Source: Sphingobacteriaceae bacterium
GTDB taxonomy: Bacteria > Bacteroidota > Bacteroidia > B-17B0 > Aurantibacillaceae
Direction of reading: 5' to 3'
Assembly (NCBI GenBank): GCA_016715905.1
Contig: JADJXI010000003.1
Coordinates: forward strand, 248,001 to 312,000
Length of the DNA stretch: 64,000 nt
A model generated the notes under the pieces. It was not told where the DNA came from and made no database searches. It saw only the letters and a list, made by a program, of their open reading frames with translations. Position numbers and translations under genes: made by a program. Below, piece after piece: positions 44,772 to 52,995 of this stretch (within the stretch, counting starts at the first letter, position 1; every line of letters starts with the position of its first letter).

Positions 44772-45970
44772 ATTCAACGGGGGAGATGAAAAAAATAATG
44801 GAGGATTATTTTCTTTCATTGGAAAAAGGAGAAAAAAAAATCGCCTGGTGCACCAGTGTTGGTCCGGCTGAACTTTTGCGTTCGTTTGGATTTGAAGTGT
44901 ACTTTCCCGAAAATCACGGTGCCCTACTTGGCGCTACTCGTACAGCAATGGATCATATACCCGAGGCAATCAAATGCGGTTATTCCGGACATGTATGTTC
45001 ATATACTACGGCAGACATAGGTGCGTATCTTAAAAAACAAACGCCTCTCAAAAGTCATTATGGCCTAAATGGAATTCCAAAACCTGATTTAATCGCATAC
45101 AACACAAATCAATGCAGAGAAGTTCAAGATTGGTTTCAGTTTTTTGCCAATGAGTTTAAGTGCCCGATAGTTGGAATTATGCCACCGCGGCATGTTGATG
45201 AGGTTAGTCAAGATGAGGTGGATTTGGTAGTGAATCAATTCAAGAATATGATTCCGGCTTGTGAAAAAGTGAGTGGACAAAAGTTTGATCTAGAAAAATT
45301 TAAGGAAACAGTTCGCTTAAGTAAGGAGGCAACATTATTATGGCAAAAAGTTTTAAAAACATCCATAGCCGATAATGCACCGCTTAGCTTTTTTGATGGA
45401 ACTATACATATGGGTCCAATTGTTGTTTTAAGAGGTACTCAAATAGCAAAGGATTATTATACCGGTTTACTCAAGGAATTAGAGGATAATGTAAAAAATA
45501 ACAAAGGCTTTTTACCTGAAACAAAAACACGAATATTTTGGGAAGGAATGCCTATATGGGGAAAGCTTAGAATGATGAGCGATTTATTTACATCCAATGG
45601 AGCCGCCGTGGTTGCTTCCACCTATTGCAGTAGCTGGGTGTTTGATAAATTTGATGAACATGATCCATGGAATTCTACTGCGAGAGCTTATACAGAAATT
45701 TTCATTAATAGAAGCGAAAAAATGAAGATGAAAATGTTGTACGATTGGCTCAAAGAATATAAAATTGATGGAATTATTTATCATGATACGAAAACCTGCT
45801 TTAATAATTCTAATGCAAAATTCGGAATGCCCCAACGATTAAAAGAATTAACTGGAATTCCGTCAATGGTGATAGAAGGGGATCTATGTGATTTAAGATT
45901 TTTTAGTGAAGGACAAACTATAACTAAAGTTGAGACATTTATCGAGCAGTTACAAGAACTTAAGGTTTAA
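44759..45970 (+). CDS. Second HgdB/BcrB-like 2-hydroxyacyl-CoA dehydratase-family protein
   Basis: 403 aa. It aligns by eye with BcrB (39345-40634): the Cys at C31 (AWCTSVGPAELLRSFGF), C80 (GHVCSY), C119 (TNQCRE) and C347 (KTCFNN) match those of BcrB, while most other residues differ. It has five further Cys, at least one of which (C73) lies beside C80. It has only one partner of this fold nearby, unlike the two-subunit dehydratases. Single HgdB-fold proteins with an activator exist, such as YjiM with YjiL and the double-cubane-cluster protein. It may be a homodimeric reductase or dehydratase paired with the activator domain encoded next. Confidence 0.8.
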   Translation: MYKINSTGEMKKIMEDYFLSLEKGEKKIAWCTSVGPAELLRSFGFEVYFPENHGALLGATRTAMDHIPEAIKCGYSGHVCSYTTADIGAYLKKQTPLKSHYGLNGIPKPDLIAYNTNQCREVQDWFQFFANEFKCPIVGIMPPRHVDEVSQDEVDLVVNQFKNMIPACEKVSGQKFDLEKFKETVRLSKEATLLWQKVLKTSIADNAPLSFFDGTIHMGPIVVLRGTQIAKDYYTGLLKELEDNVKNNKGFLPETKTRIFWEGMPIWGKLRMMSDLFTSNGAAVVASTYCSSWVFDKFDEHDPWNSTARAYTEIFINRSEKMKMKMLYDWLKEYKIDGIIYHDTKTCFNNSNAKFGMPQRLKELTGIPSMVIEGDLCDLRFFSEGQTITKVETFIEQLQELKV

Positions 45971-45975
45971 CTCGA

Positions 45976-47831
45976 ATGGAAGCTGAAAGAAAAAAGTATA
46001 AAGTTGCAATCATAGGAATTGGACCTGTAGGAATGATTCTTGCTGTTAAATTACAAGAAGCTGGGTGTGAAGTGGCCCTTTGTGAAGTAAATGAAGGTAA
46101 AGCAACAAAAATAAGGAACGATGGATTGATACTTGAAAACGTAATAAAAGCTAATGCAAGTTTTTCTAAAGTTTATCATACAATTCCAGAACTCAAGGAA
46201 TTTGGGCCTGATTATATTTTCTTTTCTTTAAAATCAAATCATACTGCACATGCTGTAAAGCAAGCTGAATGTTTAATAACTGATAAATTAACTGTTATAT
46301 CAGCACAAAATGGAATAGATGTTGAGCAATTATTAGTTGCCGGATTTGGTGAAAACAGAACATTAAGATTGGTGATAAACTTTGCCGGGAATACTATATC
46401 GCCTAATTGTACAAAAGTTACTTTTTTCACAGCACCAAATTATATTGCTTCGATTAATGATGCGCTTACGGATAAAGCAAAAGAACTGGCCTTGTTATTA
46501 ACTTCAGTTAATTTGGAAACAAAAGCAATTGATTCTTTCGAGTTAACAAAGAGGGCATGGGAAAAACAATTTTAAACGCCTCGTTAAGCCCACTTTGTGG
46601 CGTGAGCAGACTTACCATGGCCGAAGCAATGGCTGATAAGGATACTGTTGAACTAATTGAACAAATTATCACAGAAGGAATTTTAGTTGCCGAATCTGAA
46701 AAAATTCGTTTCCCTGATGATTTTTTACGTAATTGTATGCGGTATCTGAAAAAAGGAGGAGATCATTTTCCTTCTCTTGCCGTCGATCTTATAGCAAATA
46801 GGCCAACCGAAATTGATTATTTCAATGGTAAAATTGTTGAGTATGGTCGCAAACATTATATACGTACTTCCTTAAATCTGGCATTCACCAATATGGTTAA
46901 AGCCATGACCAACAAGAATATTATTTCACGGATTCCGGGTGCAGCCGGAGAAGTAAATAAAAAGATTTTAGAAAAAGGAGCGTTGAATAAAATAAATAGT
47001 TCAACTTATAAAAATGCAAATTGTTTTTTAGGATTAGACCTTGGATCTGCTTATGCTAAATTTACCGTAATTGATGAAAGTAGCACACCTATATTCAATT
47101 ATTTGTTACCCACACTAAATAACGATAAAAATGCTTTTAAAAATGTAATACAAGCAATCAATTCCGGTTTTAATATTAAATACAGTTGCGCTACGGGTTA
47201 TGGTCGAAAACATTATAATAATACTGATTTAATTAAAACAGAAATAAATTGTGCAGCTACAGGTGTTTCCTTAAATCATCCCGGCGAAAAGAACATCATC
47301 GATATTGGTGGAGAGGATATTAAAGTTATTCGTTGTGATAAAGACAATAATGTGCAGAATTTTTATATGAATGATAAATGCGCCGCCGGTACAGGATCGT
47401 TTTTGGCAGAAATAGCTGAAAAAGCAAATATTAGTATTTCCGAAATGAGTGGTATGGCTGAGCTTTCTTCCTATGATAAGGAGTTAAATAGTTTTTGTAC
47501 TGTATTTGCAAAAACCGAAATTATGAATTGGGTTTTTGAAGGAATGAAAATGGAAGATATTGCCAGGGGAATTTATATTTCGATAGCGAACAGAGTTTCT
47601 AAAATGCGATTAGATTCCGGTATTCCAACTTACATGATTGGAGGAGTAATTGCCTATCATCCTTATTTAAAAGTGTTATTGAATGAAAAATTCGGAAAAG
47701 ATATACAGATAATAGAGCAACCTCAATTTGCTGTTTCCTTGGGAGCCGCAATTATTGCAAGGGATGCATGGCTAAAACAAAAAAATTTACAACCAACTGA
47801 AAAGGTTGATTCAAAATCTAATATTAAATAA
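45976..47831 (+). CDS. Ketopantoate-reductase-like domain fused to BcrA/HgdC-type activator ATPase (frame repaired at 46562-46566)
   Basis: Two frames, 45976-46575 and 46557-47831, join into one protein of about 618 aa if one A is added to the run at 46562-46566 (RAWEKTILNASLSPL). Residues 1-310 are PanE/ApbA-like: GIGPVGMILAVKL, SLKSNHT, and the helical domain with KRAWEKTILNAS (catalytic Lys region). Residues about 350-618 are a BadF/BcrA ATPase: GLDLGSAYAKFTV, DIGGEDIKVI, NDKCAAGTGSFLAE, SFCTVFAKTEIMN and YMIGGVIAY; both cluster Cys are present. This joins a 2-oxoacid-type reductase to a dehydratase/reductase activator, a combination I do not know from characterised systems. Confidence 0.82.
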
Positions 47832-47833
47832 AC

Positions 47834-49093
47834 ATGAAAGGATTTCACGATAAACAAAAAGGATTCGGTATTACATACGATGATATTTATTTAGTAAATG
47901 GCGCAAGAACTCCATTTGGTAAATTGTGCGGTTCACTCGCCAATATATCGCCAACAGATTTAGGGATTTATGCAACTCGTGCGGCTATTGCTAATTCTGG
48001 AATTGCGCCAGAACATATTGATCAATTATTGTACGCCAATATTGGTCAGAGTTCTGCTGATTCTTATTTTCTGCCGCGGCATATAGGTTTGTATTCAGGA
48101 ATACCAATAGGAGTTCCTGCATTGCTGTTGCAACGCATTTGTGGCTCCGGGTTTGAAACAATCATTGCCGGTGCAGAGCAAATTAGTTTGGGTAAAGCGA
48201 AAACAACTTTATGTGGTGGCACTGAGAATATGAGTCTTTCACCCACTTCCGCATTTGGAAATCGAATGGGTTACGTTTTAGGAAAACCAGGCTTTGTAGA
48301 TATGTTATGGGAAGCTTTGAATGACACGGCTGCTGTTCCCATGGGTTGCACCGCAGAGAATGTTGCACAAAAATATTCTATTTCTAAACAAGAAGCAGAT
48401 CGATTTGCTAAACAATCAATTGACAGGTATCTATCAGCAAAAGATAGAGGATTTTTTGACGAAGAAATTATTAAAATGAATTCTGTGGTTTTTGAAGCAC
48501 AAGGTTTAAATCCTCGAAAAGTAAGTTTACCCCGTAAAATAGTAGATTTTAATATAGATGAAAATGTACGCCCGGCAGATTTAGACTCCATGGCTAAATT
48601 ACCTTCTGTTTTTGCGAGAGATGGTGTTCAAACTGCTGCTAACTCAAGTGGAATTGTAGATGGAGCAGCATCAGTTGTTGTAGCAGCAAAAGATTTTGTA
48701 AATGCTCATCATTTAAAACCTTTAAGCAAAATAGTTTCCTCAACCACAAGCGCCTTAGACCCAAGGGTGATGGGATTAGGACCTGTACCTTCTATTCTGT
48801 TACTTCTTGAACTTAACGGTTTATCTATTGCCGATATTGGTTTGTTTGAAATCAATGAAGCGTTTGCTGCTCAAGCTTTAGGTTGTATCAAGGAATTAGG
48901 AATTGATCAGTCCATTTGTAATGTAAACGGCGGAGCCATAGCTCTTGGTCATCCATTAGCGGCTAGTGGCACTCGTATTGCTCTAACTCTTTCTCGTGAA
49001 ATGAACGCACGAGGGATAAAATATGGAATTGCTTCGGCTTGTATAGGTGGTGGTCAAGGAACTGCGATATTATTTGAAAATGTAAATATCTAA
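47834..49093 (+). CDS. Acetyl-CoA acyltransferase (thiolase)
   Basis: 419 aa. Catalytic Cys in QRICGSGFE (near residue 100), and NGGAIALGHPLAASG and ACIGGGQGTA for the active-site His and second Cys. RTPFGKLCGSL and NEAFAAQALG are family motifs. The likely step here is cleavage of 3-oxopimelyl-CoA to glutaryl-CoA and acetyl-CoA after ring opening (inference from the operon). It follows the fusion gene after 2 bp and had follows 1 bp later. Confidence 0.9.
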   Translation: MKGFHDKQKGFGITYDDIYLVNGARTPFGKLCGSLANISPTDLGIYATRAAIANSGIAPEHIDQLLYANIGQSSADSYFLPRHIGLYSGIPIGVPALLLQRICGSGFETIIAGAEQISLGKAKTTLCGGTENMSLSPTSAFGNRMGYVLGKPGFVDMLWEALNDTAAVPMGCTAENVAQKYSISKQEADRFAKQSIDRYLSAKDRGFFDEEIIKMNSVVFEAQGLNPRKVSLPRKIVDFNIDENVRPADLDSMAKLPSVFARDGVQTAANSSGIVDGAASVVVAAKDFVNAHHLKPLSKIVSSTTSALDPRVMGLGPVPSILLLLELNGLSIADIGLFEINEAFAAQALGCIKELGIDQSICNVNGGAIALGHPLAASGTRIALTLSREMNARGIKYGIASACIGGGQGTAILFENVNI

Positions 49094-49094
49094 T

Positions 49095-50153
49095 ATGGAA
49101 AAATTAAAACAATGGCAAATGACTGAACTAAATAAAGAGTTCTGTTTAGTTGAAACTGAAATGCCTGTAATTACCGAAAATGATGCTTTGATAAAAGTAG
49201 CCGGATGTGGTGTTTGTCATACCGATTTGAGTTTTTGGCACGAAGGCGTTAAAACAAAAAAAGAGTTGCCACTCACTTTAGGTCATGAAATAAGTGGAAC
49301 CGTTTTAAAAGGTCCTTCTCAATTAGTTGGAAAAAATGTAATTATACCGGCTGTGCTTCCTTGTGGTGATTGCGAATTGTGTAATAAAGGAAGAAGTAAT
49401 ATGTGTCAAAATCAAAAAATGCCCGGAAATGATTTTCATGGAGGCTTTGCTTCTCATATTGTGGTACCTCATAAATATCTTTGTCTGGTTCCGGATAAAA
49501 TCTTAACAGAATATTCGCTTGAACAGGTTTCTGTAATTGCCGATGCCATTTCAACGCCTTATCAGGTTATGAAAAAATCCGAAATCGAAAGCGGGGATTT
49601 AGCAATCGTAATTGGAGTAGGTGGAGTTGGCGTTTATGGAGCACTTATTGCTAAAATACTTGGAGCAAAAGTTCTTGCAATTGATATTAACGAGGACAAA
49701 TTAGTTCAGGCTAAAAAAAATGGAGTTGATGCTATATTAAATTCGAATGGACTAAACATTAAAGAAATAAAAAACAAAGTTAAAGAAAGAGCTAAAGAAT
49801 TAAATGCGCCAAAATATGGTTGGAAAATATTTGAATTCTCCGGAACTGCTGCAGGTCAGGATTTAGCATTTAATTTAATCACATTCACTTCTACTTTAAG
49901 CATTGTGGGATTTACAATGAATAAGCTGGAAGTAAGATTAAGTAATTTAATGGCTTTCGATGCCAAATTAATTGGCACTTGGGGTTGTAAACCCGAGTTG
50001 TATCCGGAAGTTGTTCAATTAATTGCTGAGGGTAAATTAAAAATAAAAGATTTTGTACAAACGTTCCCTATGTCAAATATCAATGAGGTATTCAAAAATA
50101 CACTTGAACATAAGTATGAAAAACGGTCTGTATTAGTGCCTGATTTTGTTTAG
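49095..50153 (+). CDS. had: 6-hydroxycyclohex-1-ene-1-carbonyl-CoA dehydrogenase Had
   Basis: 352 aa zinc-type medium-chain dehydrogenase. CGVCHTDLSFW and GHEISG provide the catalytic zinc site; CGDCELCNKGRSNMC the structural one. GVGGVGVYGALIAK is the NAD-binding motif. GNDFHGGFASHIVVP and IGTWGCKPELYPEVV match Had more than common alcohol dehydrogenases. It oxidises the Dch product to the 6-oxo compound cleaved by Oah, both encoded just downstream. Confidence 0.87.
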   Translation: MEKLKQWQMTELNKEFCLVETEMPVITENDALIKVAGCGVCHTDLSFWHEGVKTKKELPLTLGHEISGTVLKGPSQLVGKNVIIPAVLPCGDCELCNKGRSNMCQNQKMPGNDFHGGFASHIVVPHKYLCLVPDKILTEYSLEQVSVIADAISTPYQVMKKSEIESGDLAIVIGVGGVGVYGALIAKILGAKVLAIDINEDKLVQAKKNGVDAILNSNGLNIKEIKNKVKERAKELNAPKYGWKIFEFSGTAAGQDLAFNLITFTSTLSIVGFTMNKLEVRLSNLMAFDAKLIGTWGCKPELYPEVVQLIAEGKLKIKDFVQTFPMSNINEVFKNTLEHKYEKRSVLVPDFV

Positions 50154-50164
50154 TACATACAATT

Positions 50165-50899
50165 TTGATTTTTTTGTACAAAATATATTTTGCCTTATAT
50201 TTTGGGTTTTCACTGGTAATTTTCTATCCATTTTTTTGGATTTTTTTAAAAGAAAAACATCGACATCCCAAAGCTTTTAAATTAATGCGCGTTTATGCCA
50301 AACTTTGGTTATTTTTTTGTGGCATAAAAATGAATATTAAAGGAGCCGAAAATATTCCTTATAACCGGGCATTTATTATTTGTGCCAATCATTCTTCATT
50401 TATTGATATACCCTGTTTGTATGTGATTTTCCAAAATTATTTTGTTTTTACAGGCAAGAAGGAGATCGAAAAATGGCCATTGTTTAAAATATTTTATACG
50501 TCAGGTATGAACATCCTTGTTGATAGGAACAACAGTGGTAAATATTCAATAGCTTTTAAACGTATGATGGAAGTGTTAGAGGAAAATATTCCATTAGTGA
50601 TTTTCCCGGAAGGAACAATTTCGCCTATCTCGCCTTCGCTATGTGAATTTAAAACAGGTGCGGTTTCTTTGGCCATTCATAAAAAAGTTCCCATTCTTCC
50701 AATTACTTTTACCACCAATTGGAAACGACTACAAAAAGGTGGTTTTTTTAAAGGAAAAGCCGGCCCGGGAATCGCACAAGTTATCATACACCCATTAATT
50801 GATACAAAAGAATTATCAAAAAAAGATATCTCCTTACTCAATGATCGGGTTAAAGAAACCATCAGTACTCCGCTTTATAATCTATATACAAACACTTAA
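50165..50899 (+). CDS. 1-acyl-glycerol-3-phosphate acyltransferase (PlsC family)
   Basis: 244 aa from a TTG at 50165; the N-terminal hydrophobic helix (MIFLYKIYFALYFGF) is typical for the family, which supports this start over the ATG at 50285. Acyltransferase motifs are NHSSFID (H-x4-D) and IFPEGTIS, with the intervening GMNILVDR. It would acylate lysophosphatidate at the membrane. Its place in an aromatic operon is unexpected, but it lies 11 bp after had on the same strand. No aromatic role can be proposed. Confidence 0.82.
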   Translation: MIFLYKIYFALYFGFSLVIFYPFFWIFLKEKHRHPKAFKLMRVYAKLWLFFCGIKMNIKGAENIPYNRAFIICANHSSFIDIPCLYVIFQNYFVFTGKKEIEKWPLFKIFYTSGMNILVDRNNSGKYSIAFKRMMEVLEENIPLVIFPEGTISPISPSLCEFKTGAVSLAIHKKVPILPITFTTNWKRLQKGGFFKGKAGPGIAQVIIHPLIDTKELSKKDISLLNDRVKETISTPLYNLYTNT

Positions 50900-50995
50900 T
50901 TTAAGTAATATCTACAGTGTTAAAAATGTGATATAGCATATTAAACCGGACATAAAATTTCAAAGAAATGAATCATTTCTAAACTTATTCTTATT

Positions 50996-51009
50996 ATGAT
51001 TCAGATCAT
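50996..51009 (+). promoter_or_regulatory. FNR-like box upstream of oah-dch operon
   Basis: ATGAT-TCAG-ATCAT with perfect half-sites. TAAATTTA at 51032-51039 is a -7 candidate centred exactly 35 bp from the box. The oah ATG is at 51068. The 168 bp gap before oah therefore holds an independent promoter. Confidence 0.75.
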
Positions 51010-51067
51010 ATTTTAGTTTTTCTAACCTACTTAAATTTATTATTCATCTAATCAATAAATTTTACCT

Positions 51068-52171
51068 ATGTCACATTTAGTCAATCATAATATACTGGAG
51101 GAAAAAAAGTATAATGCTATTATTTATGAAAAAAGGCCTTGCTTAAATACAGACGGGAAAGCAGTGAATGAACTATTTAATGCTTGGATAATTTTAAATA
51201 ATCCTAAACAATATAATTCATATACCACTAATGCAGTTAAAGAAATAATATTAGCTTTTGGGGAAGCTTCCAACGATAGAAGTGTGGTGGCAGTTGTATT
51301 CACAGGAACAGAAGATAAAGCTTTTTGTACTGGTGGAAATACCAAAGAATACGCAGAGTATTATTCGGGAAATCCACAAGAGTATTCACAATACATGCGA
51401 TTGTTTAATGATATGGTTTCTGCAATTCTAAAATGTGAAAAGCCAGTTATTAATAGAGTGAATGGAATGCGCATTGGTGGTGGACAAGAAATAGGCATGG
51501 CTTGTGATTTTACGGTAGCATCAGATCTTGCACGATTCGGTCAGGCCGGACCTAAACACGGATCGGCAGCAATTGGAGGGGCCACTGATTTTTTACACTT
51601 GTATATTGGGGTTGAAAGGGCTATGTCATCGCTCACCCTTTGTGAACCTTTTACTGCACATCAGGCTCTTAATATTGGCATGATAACGGATATAGCTCCG
51701 GCATTAAAAGTTGACGGAAAGTTTATAGCAAATCCATTAGTTAATACAGAAAAGTATGCAGACGAATATGGAAGGGTGATTTTTGGCGCAATGAAGTCGG
51801 GTGAGGAACTTGCAAAAGCAAAGGAACTAATGGCAAAAGGAACAATAGATCTTTCAAAATTGGATGAACTTGTAGATCGATTCATAGCTAAACTACTACA
51901 TACATTTCCCAATTGTTTACACAAAACACTTACTGAAGTGAGGAAGAAAAAGCTAGAGCACTGGGACATGAATAAAGAAAGCAGTAGGGAGTGGCTGGCC
52001 TTAAATATGATGACTGAAGCCAAAGCCGGTTTCAGGGCTTTTAATGAAGGACCTAAGCATGATAGAGAAATTGATTTTGTAAAACTTCGTCAATTATTAG
52101 CTCAAGGTAAAGAGTGGGATGAGGAAATGCATAGAGCTATTTCCCCTCAGTTTAAAAAAGAAAAAATCTGA
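51068..52171 (+). CDS. oah: 6-oxocyclohex-1-ene-1-carbonyl-CoA hydrolase Oah (BamA)
   Basis: 367 aa, longer than simple crotonases. AWIILNNPKQYNSYTTNAVKEIILAF, AFCTGGNTKEYAEYYSGNPQEY, INRVNGMRIGGGQEIGMACDF and RFGQAGPKHGSA are near-diagnostic for BamA/Oah. It adds two waters and cleaves the ring C-C bond to give 3-hydroxypimelyl-CoA. The gene is a widely used marker of the anaerobic benzoyl-CoA pathway. It has its own FNR-like box and is followed after 14 bp by dch. Confidence 0.95.
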   Translation: MSHLVNHNILEEKKYNAIIYEKRPCLNTDGKAVNELFNAWIILNNPKQYNSYTTNAVKEIILAFGEASNDRSVVAVVFTGTEDKAFCTGGNTKEYAEYYSGNPQEYSQYMRLFNDMVSAILKCEKPVINRVNGMRIGGGQEIGMACDFTVASDLARFGQAGPKHGSAAIGGATDFLHLYIGVERAMSSLTLCEPFTAHQALNIGMITDIAPALKVDGKFIANPLVNTEKYADEYGRVIFGAMKSGEELAKAKELMAKGTIDLSKLDELVDRFIAKLLHTFPNCLHKTLTEVRKKKLEHWDMNKESSREWLALNMMTEAKAGFRAFNEGPKHDREIDFVKLRQLLAQGKEWDEEMHRAISPQFKKEKI

Positions 52172-52185
52172 TAAATATTTAAGCG

Positions 52186-52965
52186 ATGGATATGAAAAAG
52201 ATAAAATTAAATTATTCTCACAAGAACACTGTGGCAAATATTGTTTTGGATGATGGAAAGGGGAATGTGTTGGATAATATTATGATGCTGGAAATTCTGC
52301 ATTGTATTAAAGAATTTGAAGTGAATAAAAATTTAAAGCTTATTACTTTTCAAGGTGAGGGAAAACATTTTTCTTTTGGGGCAAGTGTAGAAGAGCACAC
52401 GCAAGAATTGGCCGAAACCATGTTACGAACTTTTCACAAAATATTTAACGAAATAGCTGATTTGAAAATACCAACTATGGCTAAGATTTCAGGGCAATGC
52501 CTAGGTGGAGGATTAGAACTTGCTTTAATTTGTAATTTATTGTTTGCTGATAAAACAGCTAAATTAGGTCAGCCTGAGATTTTATTAGGTGTTTTTCCGC
52601 CACCTGCATCAATAATATTACCTGAAAAAATTGGTTTAGCACGTGCCGAAGAATTGTTGTTAACCGGGAGAAGTATGGATGCTGATGAAGCACTGAAAAT
52701 TGGTTTATTGCATCAAGTTCATGATGATAAAATTGCTTTGAATGAAGGTGTGGAAGAGTGGATACAGAAAAATATTATACCTAAAAGCGCATCTTCTTTG
52801 CGATTCGCTGTAAGTGCCGCAAGAATAAAGTTTAATCATGTGTTACTTAATTTTCTACCGAAACTTGAATATATGTATACACAGCAACTGATGAACACTA
52901 AAGATGCAAATGAAGGGATAAACTCCTTTTTAGAAAAAAGGCAACCTGTTTGGGAAAACGAATAA
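52186..52965 (+). CDS. dch: Cyclohexa-1,5-dienecarbonyl-CoA hydratase Dch
   Basis: 259 aa crotonase. The segment HFSFGASVEEHTQELAETMLRTFH is characteristic of Dch/BzdW, followed by GQCLGGGLELALICNLLFADKTAKLGQPEILLGVFPP (oxyanion hole and active site). It hydrates the Bcr product to 6-hydroxycyclohex-1-ene-1-carbonyl-CoA. An ATG at 52192 (MKKIKL) would remove two residues. It lies between oah and the dehydrogenase/hydratase fusion. Confidence 0.92.
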   Translation: MDMKKIKLNYSHKNTVANIVLDDGKGNVLDNIMMLEILHCIKEFEVNKNLKLITFQGEGKHFSFGASVEEHTQELAETMLRTFHKIFNEIADLKIPTMAKISGQCLGGGLELALICNLLFADKTAKLGQPEILLGVFPPPASIILPEKIGLARAEELLLTGRSMDADEALKIGLLHQVHDDKIALNEGVEEWIQKNIIPKSASSLRFAVSAARIKFNHVLLNFLPKLEYMYTQQLMNTKDANEGINSFLEKRQPVWENE

Positions 52966-52995
52966 TAATTGTACACATAAAAAAAATTCTGTAGG

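Noticed and set aside
46557..47831. Stand-alone BcrA-like activase gene
   Set aside because: Its first 150 residues are the helical half of a PanE domain that completes the upstream frame, so it is part of a fusion.
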